From the IMG/VR virus record IMGVR_UViG_3300028610_001524, positions 1 through 27,032 of that record: a stretch of 27,032 bases of DNA; one strand, 5' to 3'. A model generated the notes under the pieces. The model ran no database searches and was not told the DNA's origin. It worked only from the letters and a program-made list of their open reading frames with translations. A program made the translations under genes and the position numbers. Positions 16,004-23,307 of the stretch are shown piece after piece. This stretch comes from a virus. The stretch's first letter is position 1; every line of letters starts with the position of its first letter.

Positions 16004-18647
16004 AATTGGGCTACTAGTGCTGTCGATTGGCCTGTCCATCCTGGCAGGCAAACTGCTCGGGCCGAAGCTCGACAAGACTGCGCAGGACGCCCCCACCACG
16101 CTCGCGACCCGCGGCTCGTTCCTTCCTCGCGTGATTGGCCGACGCCACGTCGGCGCTATCTTCGGCTGGGCTGGAGATCGAGCCCAAGTCAGTGAGAATG
16201 ACGGTAAGCTCGGGGGCTTCCTGACTCCGGACACTGAGGTCTGGCGCGAGAGCGCGTGGCACATGCTAGCCGTCGGCCCCGCGACCGTGCTGCATCAGAT
16301 CCTCCAGGACAACAAGGTCATCTTCGCTGGACCCATCACTCCCAACTCGCATCCTTCTGGATCGTCCGTCTCCCTGGGAGGCGAGGGCACCTTCACCATC
16401 TACTGGGGCGAGGTCGATCAGCCCACCAATGCCTTCCTCGGCGACGGTAGTCGCGTTACTGTCACGTCGCGTTGGCCGAACTGCTTCTACGTTGTGTGGA
16501 CGTCCAAACGCCTCGGGCCAAGCCCCGTCTGGCCTACGCTAGTTTACGACATCGAGATCGCGCCCGCTGAGTCGCACCTCAGCAACACGCCTGCAGCCAT
16601 GGATCCAACCTTCACCCTGGACGGTGCGACCGAAGAGGTTCTGGAGTCGACCAACGGTGCCGAGGGCGCAGGCAAGTTCACCTTCTTCTTGGATGTCTCG
16701 AACTCCTTCGAGAACGGAGGCAGAGTGCGCTCGATCGGAGACACCGGCTTCGCCGATCAGGACTTCACCATTTTCAAGATCGAGACTCGACTCCAGGGCG
16801 GCACCCCCCGCACTGATGTGTTCCCAGTGGGCGGACTCACTGGATCGAATGGCGACGGCGACATCCAAGCCTACACCGAGGGCACCGACGACGGCTACAA
16901 CCCTGCGCATATCCTGGCAGAGCTGTGGTTCTCGGCGTGGCCCCACGGCATCAAACAGAACAAGGCCGAGTTCGATATGGACTCTCTGGAAGATCTCGGC
17001 ACGCTCATGGTAACCGAGGAGATCAAGGGCTCGGTCATTGCGAAGGACGGGCAGAACCTACGCTCATGGATGGCCAGTATCCACCAGGATCTAGGCCTCA
17101 TGCTGCCGCACAACTTCAGCACTGGCCTGCTGCAGTTCGTGCCTGTGCGCGCACCTACTGCTGCTGTGCCGAACCTCACGGCGGACATCTTGCTCCAGTT
17201 GCCCCAGGCTGAGACCCTCCACAGTGAGCGTGCCTCGGATCGAGTTCTCTTCACCTTCCCCGATCGAGAGAACAACTTCCGGGCGATGCCGATCGGTATC
17301 GACGATGCCGGGCAGGCCTCGTTCCAGGAATACTTCCGGGCGCGCAACGTGCCGATCGTAACGACCATCAACTTCGGCTCTGCCAACGTGATCGCCGAGC
17401 GACGCTCCCAAGAGGAGTTGGCCGGCGCTGGGGACCAGAAACTAGTCGCAAACCGTGGGGCTCGCCTCCTTCTACCCGGGACTCAGATCACTGCTGCAGG
17501 CGTCGCCGACGTCTTGCTCATCACCTCGGTTACTACCGATCCTCTCTCGGGACAGGTCACTCTGAAGTGCATCCCCGACTTCCTGGGTGCGGCCAAGAGC
17601 ACGTTCCTCCAGAACCAAGGACTGGTGATCGATCCACTGGCGAAGGTCGAACCTGATCCACAGTTCCAGCCCTTCGAAGTGCCCGAGTGGATCTCCGGGG
17701 CTGAACAGCGGATCATACTCGGTCGTCTGCGCGCGCACCTTCAGATCACGGGCTCGGCCATTCACATTAGCCGGGACGATACCACCTTCACCTCGAAGGG
17801 GACGGACACCACGATCATGCAGGGCGGCACCCTTGCGACCGCGATAGCCATCGACGACCCTTGGGAGATAGATACCGGCCCGACCATCGATGCGCTCGGC
17901 CCGGACATTGCTTCCGTGCTCGATCTCTCGGCCGACACCGTGAGCTGGCGCAACGGTCGGCAACTCGTGGCGATCAACGGCGAGATCTTCTTCCTGAAGA
18001 CGATCGTCTCCCTGGGTGGTGACCAGTATCGCTTGGACGGGCTGATCCGCGCTCGATACGACACCCGGGTCGCAGCCCACGGGATCGGTGACGAAGTCTA
18101 CATCCTGCAGAACGACGACGGCCTGATGGTCGGTGATCCGCTCATCGAGCCCCAGGTCACGCTCTACACCAAGTCGCAGGCTGTGGGCCGAGGACTGACC
18201 AACCTCGCCACCGTGCCCTCAGAGAGCATCGCGCTCTACGGCAAGGGCATCCGCCCGGTGCCCGTAGAGGAGATCCGCTTCGACACCCTGCACCCCTCCG
18301 TGCCTGATGGAGTGTCGACCCACTCTTGGACCGGCTCGATCGGCGGGGACCTCCCGGCCACCTGGGGATACTACACCCCTAAGAGCCCAGGAACGGGCGC
18401 AGGCTTCGCTGGAGCGGGCATGCCCCAGGAGGGCGCAGATCCCGAGGGAGACTTCCTGGTGGAGATCCTGGACTCAGGAGACGTCCTCCAGAGGAGTGTG
18501 ACCACAGAGACCAACGACTACATCTACACCGAGGCCAACCGCGTCGCTGACTTCTCCGGCGAGCCGGCCACTTTCAAGCTTCGGATTACCCAGCTTCGAA
18601 CTGGGCTGTCTTCGGACACGACCGTCCAGGTATTCACCAAGGTATAG
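15987..18647 (+). CDS. Tail tip host-specificity protein (J-like / gene-transfer-agent gp15-like)
   Basis: An 886-residue protein read from ATG 15987 with AGGGAGA eight bases upstream, overlapping the peptidase gene by 17 bases. A hydrophobic helix opens it (GLAEIGLLVLSIGLSILAG). Residues 35-240 contain a RGSFLPRVIGRRHVGAIFGW segment and tail-hub type strands (FTIYWGEVDQPTNAF); residues 320-520 resemble the phage-tail_3 region with LAELWFSAWPHGIKQNK, then LRSWMASIHQDLGLML and a series of strands around PQAETLHSERASDRVLFTFP. A C-terminal FN3-like beta domain ends LRITQLRTGLSSDTTVQVFT. It would form the central tip spike that contacts the host and connects to fibres. Confidence 0.8.
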   Translation: MLGLAEIGLLVLSIGLSILAGKLLGPKLDKTAQDAPTTLATRGSFLPRVIGRRHVGAIFGWAGDRAQVSENDGKLGGFLTPDTEVWRESAWHMLAVGPATVLHQILQDNKVIFAGPITPNSHPSGSSVSLGGEGTFTIYWGEVDQPTNAFLGDGSRVTVTSRWPNCFYVVWTSKRLGPSPVWPTLVYDIEIAPAESHLSNTPAAMDPTFTLDGATEEVLESTNGAEGAGKFTFFLDVSNSFENGGRVRSIGDTGFADQDFTIFKIETRLQGGTPRTDVFPVGGLTGSNGDGDIQAYTEGTDDGYNPAHILAELWFSAWPHGIKQNKAEFDMDSLEDLGTLMVTEEIKGSVIAKDGQNLRSWMASIHQDLGLMLPHNFSTGLLQFVPVRAPTAAVPNLTADILLQLPQAETLHSERASDRVLFTFPDRENNFRAMPIGIDDAGQASFQEYFRARNVPIVTTINFGSANVIAERRSQEELAGAGDQKLVANRGARLLLPGTQITAAGVADVLLITSVTTDPLSGQVTLKCIPDFLGAAKSTFLQNQGLVIDPLAKVEPDPQFQPFEVPEWISGAEQRIILGRLRAHLQITGSAIHISRDDTTFTSKGTDTTIMQGGTLATAIAIDDPWEIDTGPTIDALGPDIASVLDLSADTVSWRNGRQLVAINGEIFFLKTIVSLGGDQYRLDGLIRARYDTRVAAHGIGDEVYILQNDDGLMVGDPLIEPQVTLYTKSQAVGRGLTNLATVPSESIALYGKGIRPVPVEEIRFDTLHPSVPDGVSTHSWTGSIGGDLPATWGYYTPKSPGTGAGFAGAGMPQEGADPEGDFLVEILDSGDVLQRSVTTETNDYIYTEANRVADFSGEPATFKLRITQLRTGLSSDTTVQVFTKV

Positions 18648-18657
18648 GGAGAGACCC

Positions 18658-20787
18658 ATGACCAGACCTACCAGAATCACCGTCAACAGCGGCGACAACA
18701 GTTGGGAATCCCAACTGAACACTAACCTGCAGCAGATCTATGATCTGCCCTTCCCCCCATTGCTGCACGCCGGCACGCTGGCGAACCTAGAAGCCTCTCG
18801 CCCCGCGGCGCAGTATCAGTGGTGCATCGCGGTCGTCGACTACGATGGCGCCGGCACCCCGGGCGAACACTTGGCGTTCTCGAACGGAACGGCGTGGAAA
18901 CTGGCCTCGAACTGGGAGTTCATCAACCGGCGAACCTTCCGTGGGATCACGACCACCGACGCCTTCGCCGACACTGACGAGACCATCGTCGTGACGGGCG
19001 CTGCTTCCTTCGTCCTAACCCTGCCTGCGATCACCGATGCAAACGAGGGTCGCGTCTGCCGTGTCAAGAACAACGGCACGGGCACGGTCACTATCACCCC
19101 CACGGGCGGCGACACGATCGATGGCTCGCCGACAAAGCCTTCGAGCACTCAGTATGATGCCTTCGAGTTCATCTCTGATGGCACGAGCAACTGGCAGATC
19201 TTCGGTGCATCTGGTGCCGGAGGGGGCGCTTCAAGCTTCTTGACCCTGACCGACACCCCGGCCAGCTACGCCAGCCAAGCGCTGAAGATGGCCCGTGTCA
19301 ACGCAGGCGAGACTGCACTGGAGTTCGTCACCCCCGACACGTTCGTATCCCTGCCCGACACCCCGGCAAACTACACCGGAGCGGCTAGCAAGTTCGTCAA
19401 GGTCAATTCGACTCCGGATGCTTTGGAGTTCGTGACCGCAGCCTTCCCCGACCTGTCAGACACTCCGGCCAACTACTCCGGAGCCGCTAGCAAGACTGTT
19501 CGGGTGAACTCAGGTGAGACTGCCCTGGAGTTCGTGGACACTGCAGTAGGCCAGCCCGGCGGGCCGCTCAAGCATATATCTCGGGGCCACGTTGCTGCTG
19601 ACGCAGACCAAGGACTCGTGGCCTTCCCTGGAGCTAACATCCTTCTGCCTACCGAGCACAGTTCGGCTGGCGCTGCTGTGACGTGGGACTCTGGTAACGA
19701 CTGGTTCCTCATCAACGAGGCCGGCGTCTATCTCATCCTGTATGAGCTGGTGACCGAGGATGCCAGCACCCACAACACCTACGCGATCATCAAGAAGGAT
19801 ACAGGTGGTGGGTTCAACGCCATCGAGGAGAGCCGGGGAGTCTCCGGTAGTGGAACTGCCACCACCACCTCTCAGCACATCGTCGAGCTGCTTGCTGTTG
19901 GTGACAAGATCCAGCTATGGGGAGCGGACTTGTCCGCGGCTGCGCAGGTAGCCCGGGAAGGAACCGGCATGAGCCTCATCAAGTTGGAGGTCAGCATCTC
20001 CGGAGGTGGCGACATGGAGAGCTTCCAGCAAGGGCTGGATGCGTCCGAGACTTACGCCCTGACCGCCTCGATGGCTGCCGTCGACCTGCAGTCGAGCATC
20101 CTCAACAACGCCACCGACCTCTACACCTTCACGGCCGGCACGGACGTCCTGACGCTGAACAGCGCGGGGCTCTACATGATCTCCTACACCATGGTGATGG
20201 ATGAGACCTCCGGCACCTTGGAGACTGCGGCCAAGCTGCAGAAGGACATCGGAGCCGGCTTTGTCGACATCGACGGTAGCCAGTCGTCTGGCAGTGGTGC
20301 AGATCAGTTCACCCACGGGAACACCGTCCTGATCGAGCTGGATGCCACCGACGAGATCAAATTGATGGCGCAATACACCACCAGCGGAGGTAACGCTGTC
20401 GCCGGCACTATGCTTCGCGTGGTGCGCCTGAAGCGGGGCTCGGATGCCATCGACTACAGCACGACTACACAGGACACCGGCCGCAAATGGATCGATGGCA
20501 AGACGATCTGGCGGAAGGTCGTCTCTTCGGTAGGCGCTGTGACTGCTGGATCGACACAGACCTTTGCGCACAGCATCGCTAGCATTGATCGAGTTGTAGG
20601 ATTCGAAGGTCACATGACTCGCGACGACGCGAGCAGTAGCCACTATCCCATCAACTACGCACAGCTAGGTGCGGAGATCAGCGCGACCGTCAATGACACC
20701 AACCTCTCCATCTTCTTGAACTCTGCCTACACGGGTGCGGGTAACGTCCTAAGCGACCCCCAGTTCATCATCGACTACACGATCTAA
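18658..20787 (+). CDS. Modular tail fibre / receptor-binding protein
   Basis: A 709-residue protein following the tip protein (GGGAGAGACCC before ATG 18658) and last in the late block. Modules: residues 1-45, a virion-attachment-like start (NSGDNSWESQLNTNLQQIYD); 45-190, beta-rich; 195-302, three fibre repeats of the type DTPANYxGAASKxVRVNSGE; about 305-445 and 450-600, two related C1q/TNF-like jelly-roll domains (INEAGVYLILYELV and LNSAGLYMISYTMV mark the same strand); 605-709, a common fibre C-terminal domain (KWIDGKTIWRKVVSS, AHSIASIDRVVGFEG, ending FIIDYTI). This order predicts a trimeric fibre with receptor contact in the C-terminal third. Confidence 0.8.
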   Translation: MTRPTRITVNSGDNSWESQLNTNLQQIYDLPFPPLLHAGTLANLEASRPAAQYQWCIAVVDYDGAGTPGEHLAFSNGTAWKLASNWEFINRRTFRGITTTDAFADTDETIVVTGAASFVLTLPAITDANEGRVCRVKNNGTGTVTITPTGGDTIDGSPTKPSSTQYDAFEFISDGTSNWQIFGASGAGGGASSFLTLTDTPASYASQALKMARVNAGETALEFVTPDTFVSLPDTPANYTGAASKFVKVNSTPDALEFVTAAFPDLSDTPANYSGAASKTVRVNSGETALEFVDTAVGQPGGPLKHISRGHVAADADQGLVAFPGANILLPTEHSSAGAAVTWDSGNDWFLINEAGVYLILYELVTEDASTHNTYAIIKKDTGGGFNAIEESRGVSGSGTATTTSQHIVELLAVGDKIQLWGADLSAAAQVAREGTGMSLIKLEVSISGGGDMESFQQGLDASETYALTASMAAVDLQSSILNNATDLYTFTAGTDVLTLNSAGLYMISYTMVMDETSGTLETAAKLQKDIGAGFVDIDGSQSSGSGADQFTHGNTVLIELDATDEIKLMAQYTTSGGNAVAGTMLRVVRLKRGSDAIDYSTTTQDTGRKWIDGKTIWRKVVSSVGAVTAGSTQTFAHSIASIDRVVGFEGHMTRDDASSSHYPINYAQLGAEISATVNDTNLSIFLNSAYTGAGNVLSDPQFIIDYTI
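19252..19536 (+). repeat. Three tail-fibre repeats of 34-35 residues
   Basis: Units begin at the GAC-ACC/ACT codons at 19252, 19357 and 19459 (periods 105 and 102 bases) and each ends ALEFV. Consensus: DTPA(S/N)Y, then A(S/L)K, then VN, then ALEFV. Such repeats are common shaft elements of phage fibres and change fibre length by recombination. Confidence 0.85.
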
Positions 20788-20804
20788 AGGCATCACCTGC
20801 CTTC

Positions 20805-20851
20805 GAGCCCCCGACGGTCCTCTCCCTCCCTATGTCCGCCGTCGGGGGCTC
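20805..20851 (+). terminator. Intrinsic terminator of the late operon
   Basis: A perfect 13-bp GC-rich stem, GAGCCCCCGACGG (20805-20817) with its complement (20839-20851), a 21-base loop, and then ACTTTTTATT. It lies 18 bases after the tail fibre stop. No T-run exists on the minus side, so it serves the plus strand mainly. It separates the late operon from the converging early operon and sits only ten bases from the 3' end of the tmRNA-like gene. Confidence 0.9.
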
Positions 20852-20860
20852 ACTTTTTAT

Positions 20861-20976
20861 TGGTGGAGGCGGCGAGAATCGAACTCGCGTCCAGACAGGT
20901 GCGCCGGGTGTTTGCGTGGGCCTTTCCCGGTGGGGTTTCTCACCCCTGTCCTGCCTGTCGAATACCTGTCGCCCCC
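20861..20976 (-). ncRNA. 116-nt tmRNA-like RNA lacking tag and pseudoknot region
   Basis: RNA nucleotide n equals genome 20977 minus n. The acceptor stem pairs GGGGGCG (1-7) with CGCCTCC (106-112), including G3-U70, the alanine identity pair. A113 and an encoded CCA follow. The T-arm is GCGAG/CTCGC with loop TTCGATT (89-105). After the acceptor comes ACAGGTATTCGAC, matching the tmRNA-specific D-loop motif, and the 3' end GGACGCGAGTTCGATTC matches bacterial tmRNA. P2-like helix: GACAGG (18-23) with CCTGTC (78-83). Between them lie hairpins GGGGT/ACCCC (31-45) and CCGGG/CCCGG (47-73). There is no anticodon arm with U33, so it is not an ordinary tRNA. Normal one-piece tmRNA is about 350 nt with a tag frame and pseudoknots. 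Here only about 54 nt lie inside P2, and no tag frame ending in a stop is present. It starts one base after an upstream stop codon, so processing (for example by RNase P) would be needed. Confidence 0.8.
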
Positions 20977-20977
20977 G

Positions 20978-21394
20978 TTAGACTTCGAACACGATCGGAA
21001 AGCCGCCGAAGGCGCCTTGGCTCTTGTAGGTTGTCGTCGCCATAGGATCAAGTGCCATGACCCCGGTCACCGAGAACGGCGCCACTGGTGCACGATCGTG
21101 TTTGTCGACAAGCACGATGGTCTTCAGGTCCAGGATCCAGGTCTCGATCTCTATGGAGTCTACGGTCAGGTCATGCTTGACACACACAGCCCACTGTGCT
21201 GACTTGCGAGGTTCCCGGTAGGAAGACTTCACACCGTTGTCCCGAGCATGGCGCTGGCCTGCCAGATACTTGGCTGCCTTCATACCTACGGCCATCATCA
21301 TCTCGTGAGTGACAGCACGGCGTAGATCTCCTACGGTGGCGCCGGCATGCAACATCCGGTTTGCCATCTCGGAAGCGGCTAGACGATAGTTCAT
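20978..21394 (-). CDS. Unknown protein, last coding gene before the tmRNA-like RNA
   Basis: A 138-residue protein, ATG at 21394 overlapping the RuvC-like stop (ATGA) and preceded by TAGGAG. The N-terminal half is helical (LAASEMANRMLHAGATVGDL, then EMMMAVGMKAAKYLAGQRHA). The C-terminal half is beta-rich (ETWILDLKTIVLVDKHD, APVAPFSVTGVMALDP). I do not recognise a family. Its stop TAA is separated by a single base from the RNA's first G. Confidence 0.7.
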   Translation of the reverse strand: MNYRLAASEMANRMLHAGATVGDLRRAVTHEMMMAVGMKAAKYLAGQRHARDNGVKSSYREPRKSAQWAVCVKHDLTVDSIEIETWILDLKTIVLVDKHDRAPVAPFSVTGVMALDPMATTTYKSQGAFGGFPIVFEV

Positions 21395-21951
21395 AGTGAC
21401 TTGCTCCTAGTTGGAATTGTAGCGACCCACAGAGCCAACCCGATCGCGTCGATCACGTGGCCTCTCTGGACCTTGGTCATGCCTGCAGCGCCGGTAACCC
21501 CTTCGAGCTTCTCGGTGAGGCCCACCTTCTTCAGGATGCGCCTCTGCATGGCTCCCTTCTCGACTTGGCCCTTCCACTCGGAGGGTTTCGGGATCCACAG
21601 GGCGGCATCCTTGGAGACCTCTGTGGCTATTCCCGCTGCCATGCCTGCGACCTGCGCCAGACCGATCAGGTCGTCCGGTCTCTTGTGCTGCTTCGAACCT
21701 GCGTAGGCAGTCTGCCCCTCTACGGCAACGCGGTGAAACCCCATGGTATCGGAGTCCATCATCCATAGCTCGAAGCTTATCTCGTCCGCCATGTTCAGGA
21801 TCCGCCGGCCCACAGAGAGCGTGTCGTCGACAGCAGCCACACCAACCTGCACCACCTTGAAAGTTGCCTTGCTGGCCGAAGCTGGATTGATGGCGCGCAC
21901 CAGGGCGATGCCGGTGTTCTTGGTGTCGGGGTCTATTCCTAGTGCGATCAT
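21391..21951 (-). CDS. RuvC-like Holliday junction resolvase
   Basis: A 186-residue protein with the RuvC/RNase H-fold pattern: strand ALGIDPDTKNTGIALV giving D7, a second strand RVAVEGQ giving E78, and the C-terminal HVIDAIGLALW helix giving H165 and D168. These are the acidic metal-binding residues of RuvC, which cuts four-way junctions. Length is close to cellular RuvC (about 170). In phages such enzymes clear branched DNA before packaging. ATG overlaps the upstream gene's stop by four bases, so translation is coupled. Confidence 0.85.
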   Translation of the reverse strand: MIALGIDPDTKNTGIALVRAINPASASKATFKVVQVGVAAVDDTLSVGRRILNMADEISFELWMMDSDTMGFHRVAVEGQTAYAGSKQHKRPDDLIGLAQVAGMAAGIATEVSKDAALWIPKPSEWKGQVEKGAMQRRILKKVGLTEKLEGVTGAAGMTKVQRGHVIDAIGLALWVATIPTRSKSL

Positions 21952-22148
21952 GATTTCGAATACTGGATCTGCACGCCCAGGATCTGCGTGGGCGCTGGTA
22001 GACAGGTCTCGGCCTCGATGCTCTCTTTGACCTTGGGGCCGAAGCCTACATACGTCAACTCGACACCAAACAGCTCCATCGATGTGGTCTTCTGGTTACG
22101 GATCACCTCAGTGATGATCTCCAGATAGGTCTGCTTCGAGGGCTTCAT
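21948..22148 (-). CDS. Small unknown protein
   Basis: A 66-residue protein overlapping its neighbours at both ends by four bases (ATGA type), so it is very probably a real gene in the operon. It begins MKPSKQTYLEIITEVIRNQK and ends QILGVQIQYSKS, with ELFGVELTYVGFG in between. This suggests helix then two or three strands. No family is recognised. Confidence 0.65.
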   Translation of the reverse strand: MKPSKQTYLEIITEVIRNQKTTSMELFGVELTYVGFGPKVKESIEAETCLPAPTQILGVQIQYSKS

Positions 22149-22345
22149 GCTGTGATCTCTTCGAGCTTCTTGAGGAAGGCGTCCACGCGGCTGTCATCGT
22201 AGAACGGGTCGAACTCGGTGCCGCAGAGTATGCGGGCTGAGGGGTTGCGCTCGATCGCGATGTTGAAGACTGCTTGCCCCAATCGAATATGGGGATCATG
22301 GAGAACTTGCCATAACGCTTCGTCTAGGATCGCCTGGACCGTCAT
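22145..22345 (-). CDS. Small unknown protein
   Basis: A 66-residue acidic protein (ending AFLKKLEEITA), with ATGA overlaps on both sides. The chain reads as mostly helical, starting TVQAILDEALWQVLHDPHIR. No family or motif is recognised. Real gene status rests on the unbroken chain of coupled starts. Confidence 0.65.
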   Translation of the reverse strand: MTVQAILDEALWQVLHDPHIRLGQAVFNIAIERNPSARILCGTEFDPFYDDSRVDAFLKKLEEITA

Positions 22346-22578
22346 GTTGCCAATACTTCGAGGTTGAGAGACCCCTCATGGTAGTAGATGTGATGGCCTG
22401 CAGCAGTGCGCTTGGTCGAGAGCCAATAGCGCTCGGAGTCCAGTGGCGTATGGAAGCCCTTCCTGAAGCACGCATCGCAGACGTTCTCCGATAACATCTC
22501 CCAGAAGGTCGGCAGATCCTTAGTCATGAAGGTGGAGCCGTCGTCGGGGCCGCCCACGAGTTGGATCGTAAATGTCAT
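22342..22578 (-). CDS. Small unknown protein, possibly beta-rich
   Basis: A 78-residue protein from ATG 22578. The same frame stays open upstream to 22899, but that region is the other frame of MazG-like and membrane peptide genes, and ATG 22578 overlaps the membrane peptide stop as ATGA. It starts MTFTIQLVGGPDDGSTFMTK, a 'G-G-P-x-D-G' opening common in small phage proteins of unknown role, then holds two cysteines (VCDACFRKGFH) and ends YYHEGSLNLEVLAT. Confidence 0.65.
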   Translation of the reverse strand: MTFTIQLVGGPDDGSTFMTKDLPTFWEMLSENVCDACFRKGFHTPLDSERYWLSTKRTAAGHHIYYHEGSLNLEVLAT

Positions 22579-22685
22579 GGCCCTTTGTCCGGATAGAGGT
22601 TGTCGATGAGTATGCAGAGCAAGTAGAACAGCAACAACCCACAAGCTGCGTAGGCGGCCCAGATGCCTATCACAAGTTCTTGCAT
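22575..22685 (-). CDS. 36-residue single-pass membrane peptide
   Basis: Starts at ATG 22685, overlapping the MazG-like stop by one base (TGATG), and ends overlapping the next ATG. The product MQELVIGIWAAYAACG onward is one hydrophobic helix of about 22 residues (VIGIWAAYAACG, then LLLFYLLCILI) with a short charged tail DNLYPDKGP. A longer in-frame reading to 22793 is arginine-rich and overlaps MazG, so I reject it. Function is unknown. Position in an early operon does not suggest a holin, though a small membrane effector is possible. Confidence 0.55.
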   Translation of the reverse strand: MQELVIGIWAAYAACGLLLFYLLCILIDNLYPDKGP

Positions 22686-23005
22686 CAGTCTCGAACCCCC
22701 CCGCCTTTGACGAAGCCGTCGGGGTAGCGTCGTCGAAGCTTCTCCAGGTTGTTCTCTGCGACGCGCTGAAGGTCGACTCCTCGAACCCGACATAGGTTGG
22801 CCAGATACCAGAGGACGTCGCCGGCTTCGGACTCGAAGTCTTTTCGCGTGGCAATCTGCCCCATGAAGATCTCTTTCTTGAGGAGATCCACCAGCTCACC
22901 TGTCTCGCCGGCTAGCCCCATGGCCCAGTTCGTCAACTCGCGCACGGTGTCTCCGTGATCTCCGGCGGTCAAACCCGCCAACGCTTGGTAGTCTTGAAAG
23001 TTCAT
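22685..23005 (-). CDS. MazG-like nucleotide pyrophosphohydrolase
   Basis: A 106-residue all-alpha NTP pyrophosphohydrolase with the metal-binding pattern E-x2-E followed by E-x2-D: E34 and E37 (GLAGETGELVDLLKK), E60 and D63 (ESEAGDVLWYLANL). The C-terminal helix ends RRRYPDGFV, usual for this family. It would convert a nucleoside triphosphate to monophosphate and pyrophosphate. Candidate roles in phages are clearing unwanted dNTPs or lowering ppGpp-like alarm signals. It has AGGA only a few bases before ATG 23005 and overlaps the membrane protein stop. Confidence 0.85.
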   Translation of the reverse strand: MNFQDYQALAGLTAGDHGDTVRELTNWAMGLAGETGELVDLLKKEIFMGQIATRKDFESEAGDVLWYLANLCRVRGVDLQRVAENNLEKLRRRYPDGFVKGGGVRD

Positions 23006-23307
23006 AGTCCTATGCTTCGAAAGAAGTCTCCTGCATCGGTGCTGGGGCCGCCTTCAGCAAGGCGTTTCTGGGCTAGGGCCAAGTCCTTCACATCCTTCTG
23101 GCGCCATGCGAGCCAGCCCGAGAGATCAAGCAGGACGAAGAAGGAGCCCCAGATGATGATCGAGGACATCCCCATCACGATGCCCAAGGCTACCCAGCCT
23201 CCGTCGCCGGCAGCCTTCACGAGCCAGCCGGCATTGCTCTGCCTCGACAGCAGGAGCAGTCCGACAAAGACAGCCGCGTAGGAGAGGTGTCCGAAGAGGT
23301 CGATCAT
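23002..23307 (-). CDS. Small membrane protein of unknown function
   Basis: A 101-residue protein from ATG 23307, overlapping the oligoribonuclease stop (ATGA). The frame stays open upstream to 23757 but only as the shadow of the oligoribonuclease gene. It has hydrophobic helices at about residues 8-21 (YAAVFVGLLLLS) and 37-62 (GWVALGIVMGMSSIIIWGSF, continuing VVLL-like), so two or three membrane passes, then a charged cytoplasmic-type tail (WRQKDVKDLALAQKRLAEGG). Family not recognised. A role in superinfection exclusion or membrane remodelling is possible but unsupported. Confidence 0.6.
   Translation of the reverse strand: MIDLFGHLSYAAVFVGLLLLSRQSNAGWLVKAAGDGGWVALGIVMGMSSIIIWGSFFVLLDLSGWLAWRQKDVKDLALAQKRLAEGGPSTDAGDFFRSIGL

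Noticed and set aside
20861-20976. Ordinary tRNA gene, or attP fragment of a host ssrA gene
   Set aside because: No anticodon arm with 7-nt loop and U33 can be formed, so a tRNA is unlikely. An attP copy would carry only the 3' part of ssrA, but here the 5' end with a complementary acceptor strand is also present. No integrase is seen in the window. An attachment role cannot be fully excluded.
20857-21051. Minus-strand reading frame of 64 codons ending GREFDSRRLHQ
   Set aside because: It runs across the tmRNA-like RNA, and its ending is the translation of the T-arm and CCA end. It also overlaps the real 138-residue gene in another frame.
22342-22899. 185-codon version of the 78-residue gene, and 251-codon version of the 101-residue membrane protein (23002-23757)
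   Set aside because: The added N-terminal parts are alternate-frame readings of the MazG-like and oligoribonuclease genes. Internal ATGs that overlap the upstream stop codons give the regular operon spacing.
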